DNA from: Bacteroidales bacterium UBA3844
GTDB lineage: Bacteria > Bacteroidota > Bacteroidia > Bacteroidales > Paludibacteraceae
Direction of reading: 5' to 3'
Length of the DNA: 47,259 bases
NCBI GenBank assembly: GCA_002392915.1
Contig: DGHQ01000034.1
Coordinates: forward strand, 1-47,259
A model generated the notes under the pieces. The model saw nothing but the letters and a program-made list of their open reading frames with translations. It was not told the DNA's origin and made no database searches. Shown here one piece after another: positions 8,013 to 17,275 of the stretch. The stretch's first letter is position 1. Each line of letters opens with the position of its first letter. The position numbers and the translations under genes were made by a program.

Positions 8013-8945
8013 ATGGATTCGGTAAATGAAGAAATAGCAGTCAAGAACACACTGTATACGGATTACCGTGCTGAGTTTGTCGCTGCATGTCTTATCGAAA
8101 GTGGTTTTGATCCAGAAGAAGTCAGAATCATTCGAGAGGGGTTGTCCAAGGGAGGAAAGAATATAGACAAGATAGTATGGGAAAATTCATTTGACAGATT
8201 CTCAAAGTATCTTACCATATATTCTAGGAAAAGAGATTTGTATGAATCTTTGCCGGAAGGTCTTTTCCATAAACGAATGGATATTAGCGATAAGAAAGAC
8301 AAGGAGTCTGTCATCGATTATATACGACAAGAGCGACAGGCGGCACTGAGTGCGTCATTTTTTTTCAGACCATTTGAAATGTCGATAGACAGACTTTTGA
8401 TGGAGGCAAATCTGTATGAAATCAGATTGGAGAAGCGTGACAAACATGACGATTTTGTACGATTATTTGAATCTGTGTGGCCATTGTTGCATGGAATTCC
8501 CTTGGATAAAGCTCTGCTTGTAGTCTCTTTCTTGTCTCAGGCGTATCGTCTGACTAAACCAGAACAAATATCAGAGATTCTTTCCGTCTTTCTGGATTGT
8601 AAGGTGAATATTGATCTGTCGTACAAACAATTGACATTGAACACAGATCAGTGTGATTGGAAGTTGGGAGTGAATAGATTGGGGGGGAGCACGGTGATAG
8701 GAGGTGGAATAACAGATTGCTTTCCGGTAATGAACGTACGGATAGATTCGCTGCCATCAAAGTATAAGGATCTGATGTTTGAGAACACTGTGGCATACAG
8801 CAATCTTTTGGATATAATGTATTTGTTTGTGCCTGCAGATACAGAATTAAATATAAATATTAATGTGGCTAAAGAATGCATAACATTCTTGTTGTCTGAC
8901 GACGAGAGTGCACCGCTTCTTGGCTATTCAACTATATTATCATGA
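8013..8945 (+). CDS. tssG: T6SS baseplate protein TssG
   Basis: A 310-residue protein whose C-terminus (residues 301-310, PLLGYSTILS) matches the conserved TssG ending L-G-x-x-T-x-L. The middle carries the helical and beta pattern of TssG, including VNRLGGSTVIGGG, encoded over a G7 run at 8681-8687. It forms the wedge with TssF. The stop overlaps the start of the next gene by 4 nt (8942-8945), so translation is probably coupled. Sequence divergence from proteobacterial TssG is large, as usual in subtype iii. Confidence 0.8.
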   Translation: MDSVNEEIAVKNTLYTDYRAEFVAACLIESGFDPEEVRIIREGLSKGGKNIDKIVWENSFDRFSKYLTIYSRKRDLYESLPEGLFHKRMDISDKKDKESVIDYIRQERQAALSASFFFRPFEMSIDRLLMEANLYEIRLEKRDKHDDFVRLFESVWPLLHGIPLDKALLVVSFLSQAYRLTKPEQISEILSVFLDCKVNIDLSYKQLTLNTDQCDWKLGVNRLGGSTVIGGGITDCFPVMNVRIDSLPSKYKDLMFENTVAYSNLLDIMYLFVPADTELNININVAKECITFLLSDDESAPLLGYSTILS

Positions 8946-9439
8946 AAGCTTTGAATGAGAAGGAGGCAGTAGTTTTGCATGCGAAGTTTGCTGCTTACAT
9001 GGTGGTTTTGATCATTTTGACATTATTTTTCGTTTTTTCTTTTTTGAAAACATCGGAAGCAGAGATAAGCGAAATCAAAAAGAAAACAGGTGATTGCGAA
9101 AATGTATACAGAATTCAGATAGAATTGTGTGATGATATTGATGACCTGTTTACGCGTTACAGGTCATTTGATGTGACAGATAATGTGAATACGGAATTTC
9201 TTATGCGTTCTATTGTCGACAGGAAAATGGAAATTTCAAAGAAAATATCACAGCTTCCTGCAAACGACGTAAAGGTGCATTCGTTTATGATTTCAAAAAT
9301 GGATGAACTATTACGCGTCAGAGATTCGATTACTGCTATGAAGAAAGAAGAAACAAGGGTGAAAGAAGATCTGTTTATGTGTAATGGTGATTATAAGAAA
9401 TTGAACAAGCAAAAAAGAAACAGCCAATTTCTAAAATGA
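8942..9439 (+). CDS. tssO: T6SS iii bitopic membrane protein TssO
   Basis: A 165-residue protein: short cytoplasmic N-terminus (MKALNEKE), one hydrophobic segment at ~17-37, then ~125 polar residues predicted to lie in the periplasm with heptad-like charge patterns. The opening fits TssO of the Bacteroidota membrane complex. The residues DVTDNVNTEFLMRS and MEISKKIS align with a similar stretch in the next gene, which suggests an old duplication. The start overlaps the tssG stop. Which of TssO or TssQ this corresponds to in B. fragilis cannot be fixed by eye. Confidence 0.6.
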   Translation: MKALNEKEAVVLHAKFAAYMVVLIILTLFFVFSFLKTSEAEISEIKKKTGDCENVYRIQIELCDDIDDLFTRYRSFDVTDNVNTEFLMRSIVDRKMEISKKISQLPANDVKVHSFMISKMDELLRVRDSITAMKKEETRVKEDLFMCNGDYKKLNKQKRNSQFLK

Positions 9440-9464
9440 AAAATATGTTTATAAGGTGGGTGTT

Positions 9465-9956
9465 ATGAAAAAAAGTAATTCTACATCGACGTCGAATGAG
9501 AAAGTGACGGGATTGATATATGTCCTTTTTCTGTTTTTGATTACTGCTGGAATATGTGGATATATACTATTCATACATAATTCTGATTATTACCATTTTG
9601 CGAATGGCAAGAAAGATGCGTTGTCTAAGTTAGAGAGGGTAAAGGAGTTTCAAAATGCACAATCTGATTATTTTGAAAAAATCACGGACATTGATGACAA
9701 TGTGAATAATATAAATCCAAATGTTAATGCGTCGTATCTAAAACAGAATCTTTTCTATACTATAGGAGTTGTTAAAAAGATTAGTAGCGATAATAAATAT
9801 GATGCACGATTCCGAATATTTGAACAGGCAGCAAATTTCTATGAAATGAAACTGTTTGACAGAGAGCGACTTTCTGCATCACAGAAAAACATTGAAAAGT
9901 TTAAGCTTGAGCTGGAAAATTGTCGGGCTGGAGTTGAGACGTTAAAAAACAATTGA
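9465..9956 (+). CDS. T6SS iii bitopic membrane-complex protein (TssO/TssP/TssQ type)
   Basis: A 163-residue protein with a hydrophobic segment at ~14-36 and a polar periplasmic part. It has no lipobox cysteine, so it is membrane-anchored and not a lipoprotein. Topology and length copy the preceding gene, and the segment NVNASYLKQN to VVKKIS aligns with NVNTEFLMRS to ISKKIS there. It must be one of the small TssNQOPR partners, but I cannot say which. ATG 9465 is preceded by a purine-rich AAGGTGGG at 9453-9460. The frame is open back to 9456. Confidence 0.55.
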   Translation: MKKSNSTSTSNEKVTGLIYVLFLFLITAGICGYILFIHNSDYYHFANGKKDALSKLERVKEFQNAQSDYFEKITDIDDNVNNINPNVNASYLKQNLFYTIGVVKKISSDNKYDARFRIFEQAANFYEMKLFDRERLSASQKNIEKFKLELENCRAGVETLKNN

Positions 9957-9958
9957 TT

Positions 9959-10843
9959 ATGAATAAACTATTCACAAAGGGTCGTTTGATTGTCTATGGC
10001 ACAATGCTGCTTATGGTTGTTGTGTCAATAGTCATTAAATCATGCACTTCAGATATACCTATTCGTGCTTCGATATCTCCTTTGAATGTGGAAGTCGGTA
10101 CGCCAATACATTATTCTGACAGTACTTACAATACATCTCATATACTATGGGAGTTCGGAAATGGAGATATATCAAAAGACAAGTCTGGTTTTTATACATT
10201 TAATGAGACTGGTCGTTATCAGGTAAGATTGATTCTAAATAGAGAAAAAAGCCAATGCTTTATAGTCAATGTCAGGGAAAGAAAATCAGATAGAGACAAT
10301 AAAATGGTAAAAATCAAAGCTCCATCTAAAGTGGTTCAGAATGAGCGTGTGGCCTTTATGGCTGTTGGTGATTCGGACAACTGGAGATGGGAGTTTGGGG
10401 AGAGCGGGCAAGTCGATTCACAGGAGCATAACCCTATTTATGTCTATTCAAAAGTTGGTGTATATGAAGTGAAACTGATGGCCGGAAATATGATGTATCC
10501 GATAATTCACACGATCGAGGTGATGCCTGAATTTGCTATAGATGAAAGTACGGATGTAGATGTACAGGCATCAGACGAGTTTAGAATAAGATTACAGCAG
10601 ATTGTAGACGAGCAGAATGTTTTCAATGAAAATTATAATTATTTGTTGAAACGCTATTTGAATAAAAGTTCAAATGTTTCGGTTTTGATAAATGGAACGA
10701 ACGAAAATGACTTTTATTCATATTGCAATGGATTGAAAATCCTAGGCAAGCAGCAATCCACTGTTATTATGGATGTGAATATAGAACGAGATAAAAGTGG
10801 AAAGATAAAGAGATTGTTGGTGAATCAGGTTTCCAACAACTGA
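9959..10843 (+). CDS. T6SS iii membrane-anchored PKD-domain protein (TssP-like)
   Basis: A 294-residue protein with a hydrophobic anchor at ~9-28 and two PKD-type beta-sandwich repeats in the periplasm. The first spans ~35-106 (signature WEFGNGD, then YTFNETGRYQVRL). The second spans ~118-192 (WRWEFGESG, then YVYSKVGVYEVKL). A C-terminal domain (~200-294) has a helical part and the strands SVLINGTNEND and STVIMDVNIE, perhaps a peptidoglycan- or partner-binding fold. By order (after two small bitopic proteins, before tssR) it fits the periplasmic scaffold of the Bacteroidota membrane complex. The start lies 2 nt after the previous stop. Confidence 0.65.
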   Translation: MNKLFTKGRLIVYGTMLLMVVVSIVIKSCTSDIPIRASISPLNVEVGTPIHYSDSTYNTSHILWEFGNGDISKDKSGFYTFNETGRYQVRLILNREKSQCFIVNVRERKSDRDNKMVKIKAPSKVVQNERVAFMAVGDSDNWRWEFGESGQVDSQEHNPIYVYSKVGVYEVKLMAGNMMYPIIHTIEVMPEFAIDESTDVDVQASDEFRIRLQQIVDEQNVFNENYNYLLKRYLNKSSNVSVLINGTNENDFYSYCNGLKILGKQQSTVIMDVNIERDKSGKIKRLLVNQVSNN

Positions 10844-10876
10844 TGTCTTTGAATAATAATTACTAAAAAATAAGTC

Positions 10877-13330
10877 GTGGTGTTGTTTAAGTATTTTTTA
10901 CATTTAATAGCATGTAGTGGTTTAGTCCTCTGTACGGCATGTAAACCTGTTAATTCGTCGACAAAGATAATGAAGACGCCTGACGAGTATACAAGAAACT
11001 ATTGTTGTGGAGAGGTCTCGGTTCCAAAGTCTGCTGAGAGGAACACTCCGTGGATTGTTTATTCCGATAGGAATATGAATCCTACATTCCATATTCCAGG
11101 AGGAAAGGTAAAATTAGAAGAGGTTTCATATTTTGAGCCATTGGCTGTTATTGATGAGGAAGGTGATTATGTAGAGGTTGTGAAATATGAAAAGGGAGTT
11201 TTTGAGGGTAGACGGGTGAAGGACCCAAGTAAAGCGGAATATTTGGGTTGGATGCCTAAATCAAACTTGGTGATGTCGTCCAACGCAATGACTGACGTTG
11301 CTACAGGTTTGGTCATGAAGATGATAACAATGGTCAACGATACAACACCGTTGACATCTACTGAAAAATTCTTTACTGATGGCGAGGTGACTTTGTTTGG
11401 TGAGCCGGAATTGCTTAATCCGATCGGTACCATCCCGTTTCAAAAACCCGTGTTTTTATCAAAACGAAGTGCGGATAAAGACAAATGTCTTGTGATTGGA
11501 GCGGAAAATCTTACTCCGTTGACTGCATCAGAAGTGACATCTGGTTGGATATCTTCGTCGATGTTGAGGTCATTAGGAGAGATGCTATATGGAGATTTTT
11601 CAGAGGTTCCAATCAAGAAATTTACATTCACAAGCCCATATTCAGGGGCAATGTTCTACATTCCAAAAACATCGGAGATTAGATATTTAAGATCCAATAG
11701 AATTCCAAATTTTGTTGGTGTAGATCCTATTTATGGAATGAATGAACAGGCTGATAATTCTGTTGTGTTGAAGACCGCGACCCCAGTTCCAATTATCAAT
11801 GATGATCTTAATCTAGTTTATAGTCTTGCAGGCACACCTATTACAAAAATTTTTTATGAGGATCTGTCAGATAAACTAAAACATATCAATATCATGATAG
11901 TTTTTTCTGGTCAGAGAGAGGTGGATGCAAAATTTAATCAGTATGTCAATTTTCTTCAGCAATTGGATGGAATAATTAGAAAATATAATTCAGGGTTCAA
12001 GTTTAGATTGGGTTATTATGTCGGTTTTGATGCTGATAACAAAGCATCAAAATGTATGCCTACTAAAAACATCAGACAGGCTCTTTCTGACTTGGAAAAA
12101 TATAAGTTTGCTGATGGAATCAATCGAAAAGTTAGGTACACTAATGATGCTTGGTCTGCATTGCGTGGGGCAGTTGGTATGTTGTCGCAGTATAAAGAAG
12201 AACAGAATATCGTAATTATAATTGGTGAAAATGGAAATCAGAAAGAACAGATAGATAATGCGTTAGTCAACAGCTTGGTGAAAAACAATTGTCGAATTAT
12301 AGGTTGTCAGTTGTATTCCAACAATGGCAATGCTTTCAATAATTTTGTGTTGCAGGTGGAGGATATGATATCACGTTCCTCAGAACTGATTGCAAAGGAT
12401 AAAAAGAAACAATTGGTTCACTCAGAACAATTGTGCTCTAACAACAGATATAAGGAGTTTTCTGAAAATGTTTATGGTCTGGATTATCCAAAAAACAGTA
12501 TGTCACAGGGCTGGGTGATATTCCCGAAAAAAAATGAAGCTCTGTCTCCTGATTTATTGCTGTCTGTTACAGATTCAACAATCTGTATGATAGAGCATGA
12601 GACCAAAAGTATACTTAGTCATATCAGTGAATCTTTCAAAAAATCAAATGCGTGGCGTGCATCTATTAATCCAGATTGGCTAAAACTTGGTGGATATCCG
12701 ACCACGTTCCAGAAATTATCAGTTTTTTTCCAGCCTTTGTTCCCAAAGAATCCGGTTTCAAATTATCCAACTGATTTGAAAGTGGACTCAAAGGATTTGA
12801 AAAACGGTAAGTATATGCTTTTTGTGACAGATTCAGAATTGGACAGAGTTCGCCAGTTTTTACGTGACTTACTGTCTGTAAGAGTTGATACTAAAAGCAC
12901 TGGATCTTCCGATAAAAAGGAAAAATTACGTTCTTGCCCTGATATGATAAGTAGAAATCCTGTGGATGTCCCTATAGGTCAACGTAAATATAAGAAAACG
13001 AAAAAAGCTAGAAAGTCAATGTATAAGACTTATTTGCGTTGGGCCAAATATGAAAAGGTTTACCCTCAGAAAAAATCAAAGTTGAAGAAGATGACACTAT
13101 CAAAGAATCAGCAGGAAGCGATATCAATGTTCTCATTTGATCCAATATTGAGTACGAAGAAACTTTCCGACTTGAAGCGTCGCAAATCTATTCCTGATGA
13201 ACAATTGGATAGATTGCAGGAATATTTGTTCGCAAAGCAAAACACTTTGGAAGATGCGATAAATAACGACAATAAGTATGAGTTTAATGGGCAAACCTAT
13301 TATACTATAGACTCTTCTTTATTGCCTTAA
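10877..13330 (+). CDS. tssR: T6SS iii envelope protein TssR
   Basis: An 817-residue protein with a signal sequence whose LCTAC end at ~18-22 is a lipobox, so it is probably a lipoprotein. Residues ~40-230 contain two SH3-like stretches (WIVYSDRNMN, GWMPKSNLVM, GWISSSMLR). Residues ~340-500 resemble a von Willebrand A-like fold (INIMIVFSGQREVD, IVIIIGENGN). The last ~150 residues are basic and lysine-rich. Size, order and lipoprotein start fit TssR, the largest part of the TssNQOPR complex. The start codon is a GTG (10877 or 10880). Confidence 0.72.
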   Translation: MVLFKYFLHLIACSGLVLCTACKPVNSSTKIMKTPDEYTRNYCCGEVSVPKSAERNTPWIVYSDRNMNPTFHIPGGKVKLEEVSYFEPLAVIDEEGDYVEVVKYEKGVFEGRRVKDPSKAEYLGWMPKSNLVMSSNAMTDVATGLVMKMITMVNDTTPLTSTEKFFTDGEVTLFGEPELLNPIGTIPFQKPVFLSKRSADKDKCLVIGAENLTPLTASEVTSGWISSSMLRSLGEMLYGDFSEVPIKKFTFTSPYSGAMFYIPKTSEIRYLRSNRIPNFVGVDPIYGMNEQADNSVVLKTATPVPIINDDLNLVYSLAGTPITKIFYEDLSDKLKHINIMIVFSGQREVDAKFNQYVNFLQQLDGIIRKYNSGFKFRLGYYVGFDADNKASKCMPTKNIRQALSDLEKYKFADGINRKVRYTNDAWSALRGAVGMLSQYKEEQNIVIIIGENGNQKEQIDNALVNSLVKNNCRIIGCQLYSNNGNAFNNFVLQVEDMISRSSELIAKDKKKQLVHSEQLCSNNRYKEFSENVYGLDYPKNSMSQGWVIFPKKNEALSPDLLLSVTDSTICMIEHETKSILSHISESFKKSNAWRASINPDWLKLGGYPTTFQKLSVFFQPLFPKNPVSNYPTDLKVDSKDLKNGKYMLFVTDSELDRVRQFLRDLLSVRVDTKSTGSSDKKEKLRSCPDMISRNPVDVPIGQRKYKKTKKARKSMYKTYLRWAKYEKVYPQKKSKLKKMTLSKNQQEAISMFSFDPILSTKKLSDLKRRKSIPDEQLDRLQEYLFAKQNTLEDAINNDNKYEFNGQTYYTIDSSLLP

Positions 13331-13361
13331 TCTGATATTACTTATGTGAAAATTGAAACTT

Positions 13362-15872
13362 ATGGATTTTTTGAATTTGAATAGTGAACTGCAGACTGCA
13401 GTGCGTATTGCGAAGTCGTTTGCTCGTGAGTATGGCAACACAAAATATTCTCCAGCTCATTTGCTGAAGGCTATGCTTCACAAGGAAGTTGGTCTGGCTG
13501 ATTTCGTCTTGTCGATTGGCAAAGATGTCTCTTACCTCGAGGAGTGGGCTGAAATCAGAATGGAGGAGTGTGAAAAGTTGGGCGGAGTCGCTGAAATTGA
13601 GCCGGATTCAAATGTCTACAGGGTTTTTGAGGAGGCCGACAACGTACGCCTGAAACTGGGACTTCTTGAAATCAACCCTATCTGTGCATTGTGCGCATTG
13701 TCTCGCCCTGAGGTAGGATTTTCCGCAGATCAGCTGAAGTCGTTTCCTATAAGGGAGAAGGATATCTGGGATTGCTTCATCGGAGACGGTGGTGATAAAA
13801 AAGCTAATGCCAATGTGAATATTCCGATGTCTTCTTTCGACGGTGCTTCTGATGCTCCTGCGTCTAAAGCTAATCTCGAAAAATACTGCGTCTGCAAAAC
13901 AGATGAGGCAAAAGATGGCAAACTACATTCTATCGTTAGCCGTGACAATGAGATCCGCCAGATGATGGAGATCCTTGGTCGACGTAGCAAGCCAAATGTT
14001 ATGGTGACAGGTGATTCTGGTGTCGGTAAGACGGCATTGGTGGAAGGCCTGGCTTATAATATCGTGAATGGTAACGTCCCTACTTTTTTGGAAAACACCG
14101 AGATATGGGAGTTGGATTGTGGAGCATTGATTGCAGGAGCAACATATAAAGGAGAGATTGAGGATCGTCTGAAGAAACTGATCAGTGAGCTTCGCCAAAT
14201 TGAGAAGGTGATTCTTTTCATCGACGAAATCCATATCCTGCTCGACGCGAAACAGGGAAACAGTGGAGCTGTGAACATCCTTAAACCAGAGTTGTCGAAG
14301 GGAGATCTGACTGTGATCGGTGCTACGACACAGGATGAATATAGAAAAGTGGTGGAACCGGATTCCGCTCTCAACCGTCGTTTTGAACTTCTTACACTTG
14401 CAGAACCAAACACAGATGACGCTGTCTCAATGGTCGGTTTTGTGAAGGAAAATTATGAGACATATCATAATCTGAAAGTCAGCGATGAGGCACTTTCAAA
14501 CTGTGTCCGTATGGCAAAACGATATGTCAAGGACAGACGTTTGCCGGATTCGGCGATTGACTTGCTCGACCGTACGATGGCCGCAGTGAAGATGGTGAAT
14601 GAAACAACTGCAGGAGAACAGGCATGGCTGACACGTGAACTGGATAATATAGAGCAGCGTTGCTCCGAATTATCTGATGATGATTATCTGACAAAGTTGA
14701 AGAATATCGAGCTGAGTATAGTGAGCAGATTAAGCCCGATTGTTCAGGCGAGAGTGGAGTATGAGATTGATAAAGAGATTCAGGTTCCTGGACTTACAGA
14801 AAAATTGCACAAACTTGCTGACAGTTTGGCTGAGATGTCGAAGGAAAAGATAGAGACAGTTGTCCCTGAGCATATAGCAGCTGTTGTGGCTTCCAAGACA
14901 GGTATTCCGATTGGTAAGATTCAGGCAGGAGAGAAAGAGCGTTTGCTTAATATGGAGACAATCTTGCGTCAGCGTGTGGTAGGTCAGGACAGAGCATTGA
15001 AGTCGTTAACAGACGCGATTTTGGAGTCACGCAGCGGAATGAATAAAGCCGGACAGCCGATAGGATCATTCTTCTTCCTCGGACCAACAGGAACTGGAAA
15101 GACAGAGTTGACGAAGGCATTGGCGGAAGCCTTGTTTAACGACGAGAAAGCGATGATCCGATTCGATATGTCGGAGTTTAAGGAAGAGCATTCCGTCGCC
15201 ATTCTATATGGAGCACCTCCGGGATATGTAGGGTATGAAGAGGGAGGAATGTTGGTGAATAAGATTCGTCAGCAACCTTATTCTGTTGTTTTGTTCGACG
15301 AGATAGAGAAAGCCCACCCGTCAGTGTTCGATTTGTTCTTGCAGATCTTGGATGAAGGAAAACTGCACGACAGATTAGGGAAAGAGGGTGACTTCTCAAA
15401 TGCCATCATTATCTTTACATCAAATGTTGGAAGTGAGTGGATTTCAAAAGAGTTGAGTGAAGGACGTGTGCCGACAACATTGCAGATGATGGAGGTGATG
15501 GGGAAACATTTCCGTCCTGAGTTCCTTGCACGTCTTTCCGAGATTGTGCCATTCTCACCGATTGGAGAGTCTATCTTGATGCAAATTTTCGAGATCCAGT
15601 TCCAGGGATTCCGTAAACTATTGACAGCCCAGAACATGGATATCGAGCTGACAGATGCAGCGAAGAAAGAGTTGGCATTCAAGGGCTTCACACCGAAGTA
15701 TGGAGCACGGCAGGTATCGGGAGTAGTCAGAAATTACCTACGTCGACCAATATCACGCATGATACTTTCAGGAGAGTTGAAGAGTGGCGACAAATTGAGT
15801 GGAGTTCTTGATAATGAGAACAATATAAAATGGACAGTTGTGCGTAATCAAGATCAATATAATTTCTTTTGA
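13362..15872 (+). CDS. clpV: T6SS sheath-recycling AAA+ ATPase ClpV (TssH)
   Basis: An 836-residue Clp/Hsp100 protein. N domain at ~1-140, AAA1 with Walker A GDSGVGKT at ~217-224 and Walker B FIDEIH near 286, a middle domain at ~400-460, and AAA2 with Walker A GPTGTGKT at ~574-581 and FDEIEKAHP near 644. The C-terminal D2-small domain ends with GARQVSGVVRNYLRR. ClpV unfolds the contracted TssBC sheath. The gene sits inside the T6SS run, after tssR and before hcp, which separates it from the general chaperone ClpB. ATG 13362 starts the N domain. The frame is open back to 13353. Confidence 0.92.
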   Translation: MDFLNLNSELQTAVRIAKSFAREYGNTKYSPAHLLKAMLHKEVGLADFVLSIGKDVSYLEEWAEIRMEECEKLGGVAEIEPDSNVYRVFEEADNVRLKLGLLEINPICALCALSRPEVGFSADQLKSFPIREKDIWDCFIGDGGDKKANANVNIPMSSFDGASDAPASKANLEKYCVCKTDEAKDGKLHSIVSRDNEIRQMMEILGRRSKPNVMVTGDSGVGKTALVEGLAYNIVNGNVPTFLENTEIWELDCGALIAGATYKGEIEDRLKKLISELRQIEKVILFIDEIHILLDAKQGNSGAVNILKPELSKGDLTVIGATTQDEYRKVVEPDSALNRRFELLTLAEPNTDDAVSMVGFVKENYETYHNLKVSDEALSNCVRMAKRYVKDRRLPDSAIDLLDRTMAAVKMVNETTAGEQAWLTRELDNIEQRCSELSDDDYLTKLKNIELSIVSRLSPIVQARVEYEIDKEIQVPGLTEKLHKLADSLAEMSKEKIETVVPEHIAAVVASKTGIPIGKIQAGEKERLLNMETILRQRVVGQDRALKSLTDAILESRSGMNKAGQPIGSFFFLGPTGTGKTELTKALAEALFNDEKAMIRFDMSEFKEEHSVAILYGAPPGYVGYEEGGMLVNKIRQQPYSVVLFDEIEKAHPSVFDLFLQILDEGKLHDRLGKEGDFSNAIIIFTSNVGSEWISKELSEGRVPTTLQMMEVMGKHFRPEFLARLSEIVPFSPIGESILMQIFEIQFQGFRKLLTAQNMDIELTDAAKKELAFKGFTPKYGARQVSGVVRNYLRRPISRMILSGELKSGDKLSGVLDNENNIKWTVVRNQDQYNFF

Positions 15873-16010
15873 TTTCAGTATCCGCAACTGATTTGGTGCG
15901 GATTTATTAAAAAATCAAACAAGACATGTCTTTGATTAACCGCAATTATTTTAACTCGATTTTATTTATATTAAATTACATTAAGATGATTAAAATTTAT
16001 ATCCAATTGC

Positions 16011-16041
16011 TTGGATAACAAACAAATGGAGATTATCTTTG
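16011..16041 (+). promoter_or_regulatory. Candidate hcp promoter
   Basis: TTGG at 16011-16014 and TATCTTTG at 16034-16041, 19 nt apart, approximate the TTTG/TAnnTTTG pattern. They lie in the 277-nt gap between clpV and hcp. A ~100-nt leader would precede hcp. A separate promoter fits the high demand for tube protein. Confidence 0.5.
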
Positions 16042-16149
16042 TAATAAGATAGTTACGGTAATTGCGAAAAAAACGATCTATTTGTTAGGTTTAGTTTTTT
16101 AGGGATGTGTCTTATGTTTAGTTATTAATTTTTATAATATTTTAAAGTT

Positions 16150-16542
16150 ATGGCTTTTAGATCCACTTTAAATCTAGGCGGTAAAGAGTACGATGTGCTC
16201 GACTGCAGTTATTCCCTTAAGCGCGATGTTGACTCTAAGGGTCGTCCATCTTCTAGCATTTACGGAGAAAGAATCTCAGTAAGAGTAGAGTCGACAGAGG
16301 ACACTACTATTTTGGAGACAATGGTAAATCAGTTCAAACCATTCAATGGTAGCATTGTGTTCAAGAAGGGTGATGAGGAAGGTAAGATGAAGGAGCTTAT
16401 TTTCGAGAACGCTTACATCATCGAGTTTGCTGAGGGTATAGACATCGTAGGAACAGCTCCTATGTCAATCGGTATTACAATTTCTGCTCAGATCATTAAG
16501 ATTGGTGGTGCAGAATACGAGGAGAACTGGCCAAAGGCTTAA
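16150..16542 (+). CDS. tssD: T6SS inner-tube protein Hcp (TssD)
   Basis: A 130-residue all-beta protein starting MAFRSTLNLGGKEYDVL, with the segment FSL-like strand SYSLKRDVDSKGRPSS, as in the short Bacteroidota TssD family. Hexameric rings stack into the tube that carries effectors. The family is highly abundant in culture supernatants. Codon use is richer in optimal codons than the surrounding genes, as expected for an abundant protein. It has its own upstream gap and probably its own promoter. Confidence 0.9.
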   Translation: MAFRSTLNLGGKEYDVLDCSYSLKRDVDSKGRPSSSIYGERISVRVESTEDTTILETMVNQFKPFNGSIVFKKGDEEGKMKELIFENAYIIEFAEGIDIVGTAPMSIGITISAQIIKIGGAEYEENWPKA

Positions 16543-16772
16543 TCAAGAAAATAATGGAAAGTTTTTGTCTTTCTAATTCTTATTTTTAGCTCTGTTATAT
16601 TTTATGATTGATGACAGAATAGTTTAAGAATGCAAATGGAGCGTTTTGATGAGTGTTTGCTATTGTCCTCTATTCATTTTTCCGTTAAACAACGAGGATT
16701 TATAAATAGCATATATTTTTGATGGTGTATTTTTACAAAATATCGGTTATATTTTAGTACAGTGCTATTCAT

Positions 16773-16780
16773 TAGATTTG
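16773..16780 (+). promoter_or_regulatory. Candidate -7 element upstream of tssB
   Basis: TAGATTTG matches TAnnTTTG and lies 20 nt before the tssB ATG. No convincing -33 TTTG is visible. The 256-nt spacer between hcp and tssB also holds a weak GAAAG/CTTTC inverted repeat after hcp that could attenuate transcription. Confidence 0.3.
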
Positions 16781-16799
16781 TAACTATATTAAATTTGAG

Positions 16800-17255
16800 A
16801 TGGGTATATTAAATTATGAAATTGGTGGTAATGAAAGACCTGTAGAAGCATCAGAGGCTATCGGCAACATACCACAGAATCGAACTTTGTTTGTAGGTAA
16901 GCTAACCTCTGATGATCCTATAGCTCCTGAGACAGTAGAGGGCTTAAAGACAATTGACGACGTATATGCGAAATTTCAGCCTAATGTTGATGTAGAGTTT
17001 GAAACAGTTGAAGGTGAGTCTGTCACTGAGAATTTCAAATTCTCTAACACTGGCGATTTCCAAGTGAAGCAGATGACAGAACACAGTGATTTCTTGAAAA
17101 GCTTGTCTTTGGAACAAGAGTTTTATGAGAAATTGGTCAAGCAACTACGAACAAACAAAGTGCTTCAGAAGGCATTGGAAAGCGAAGAGGCTCGTCAAGG
17201 TATGATAGATGCTCTTACAAAACTAAGAGAAGATCTAAAGGAATCTGGAATATAA
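16800..17255 (+). CDS. tssB: T6SS sheath small subunit TssB
   Basis: A 151-residue protein with the sheath small-subunit pattern: an N-terminal beta part, FKFSNTGDFQVKQMTEHSDFL near residues 78-98 (the family F-x-x-x-x-D-F motif region), and a C-terminal helix QLRTNKVLQKALESEEARQ that packs against TssC. It dimerises with TssC to build the contractile sheath. tssC follows after 20 nt. Confidence 0.88.
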   Translation: MGILNYEIGGNERPVEASEAIGNIPQNRTLFVGKLTSDDPIAPETVEGLKTIDDVYAKFQPNVDVEFETVEGESVTENFKFSNTGDFQVKQMTEHSDFLKSLSLEQEFYEKLVKQLRTNKVLQKALESEEARQGMIDALTKLREDLKESGI

Positions 17256-17275
17256 TTATATCTAAAATTACATAT

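Noticed and set aside
8681..8687. G7 run inside tssG
   Set aside because: It encodes an intact in-frame Gly-Gly and the gene is open throughout, so nothing suggests slippage.
13362..15872. ClpB instead of ClpV
   Set aside because: Its position inside the T6SS run and the match in length and N-domain to T6SS ATPases favour ClpV, although the AAA modules alone would not decide it.
15873..16149. Possible small gene between clpV and hcp
   Set aside because: No frame of useful length with coding character. The stretch is AT-rich and contains a promoter-like pair of elements.
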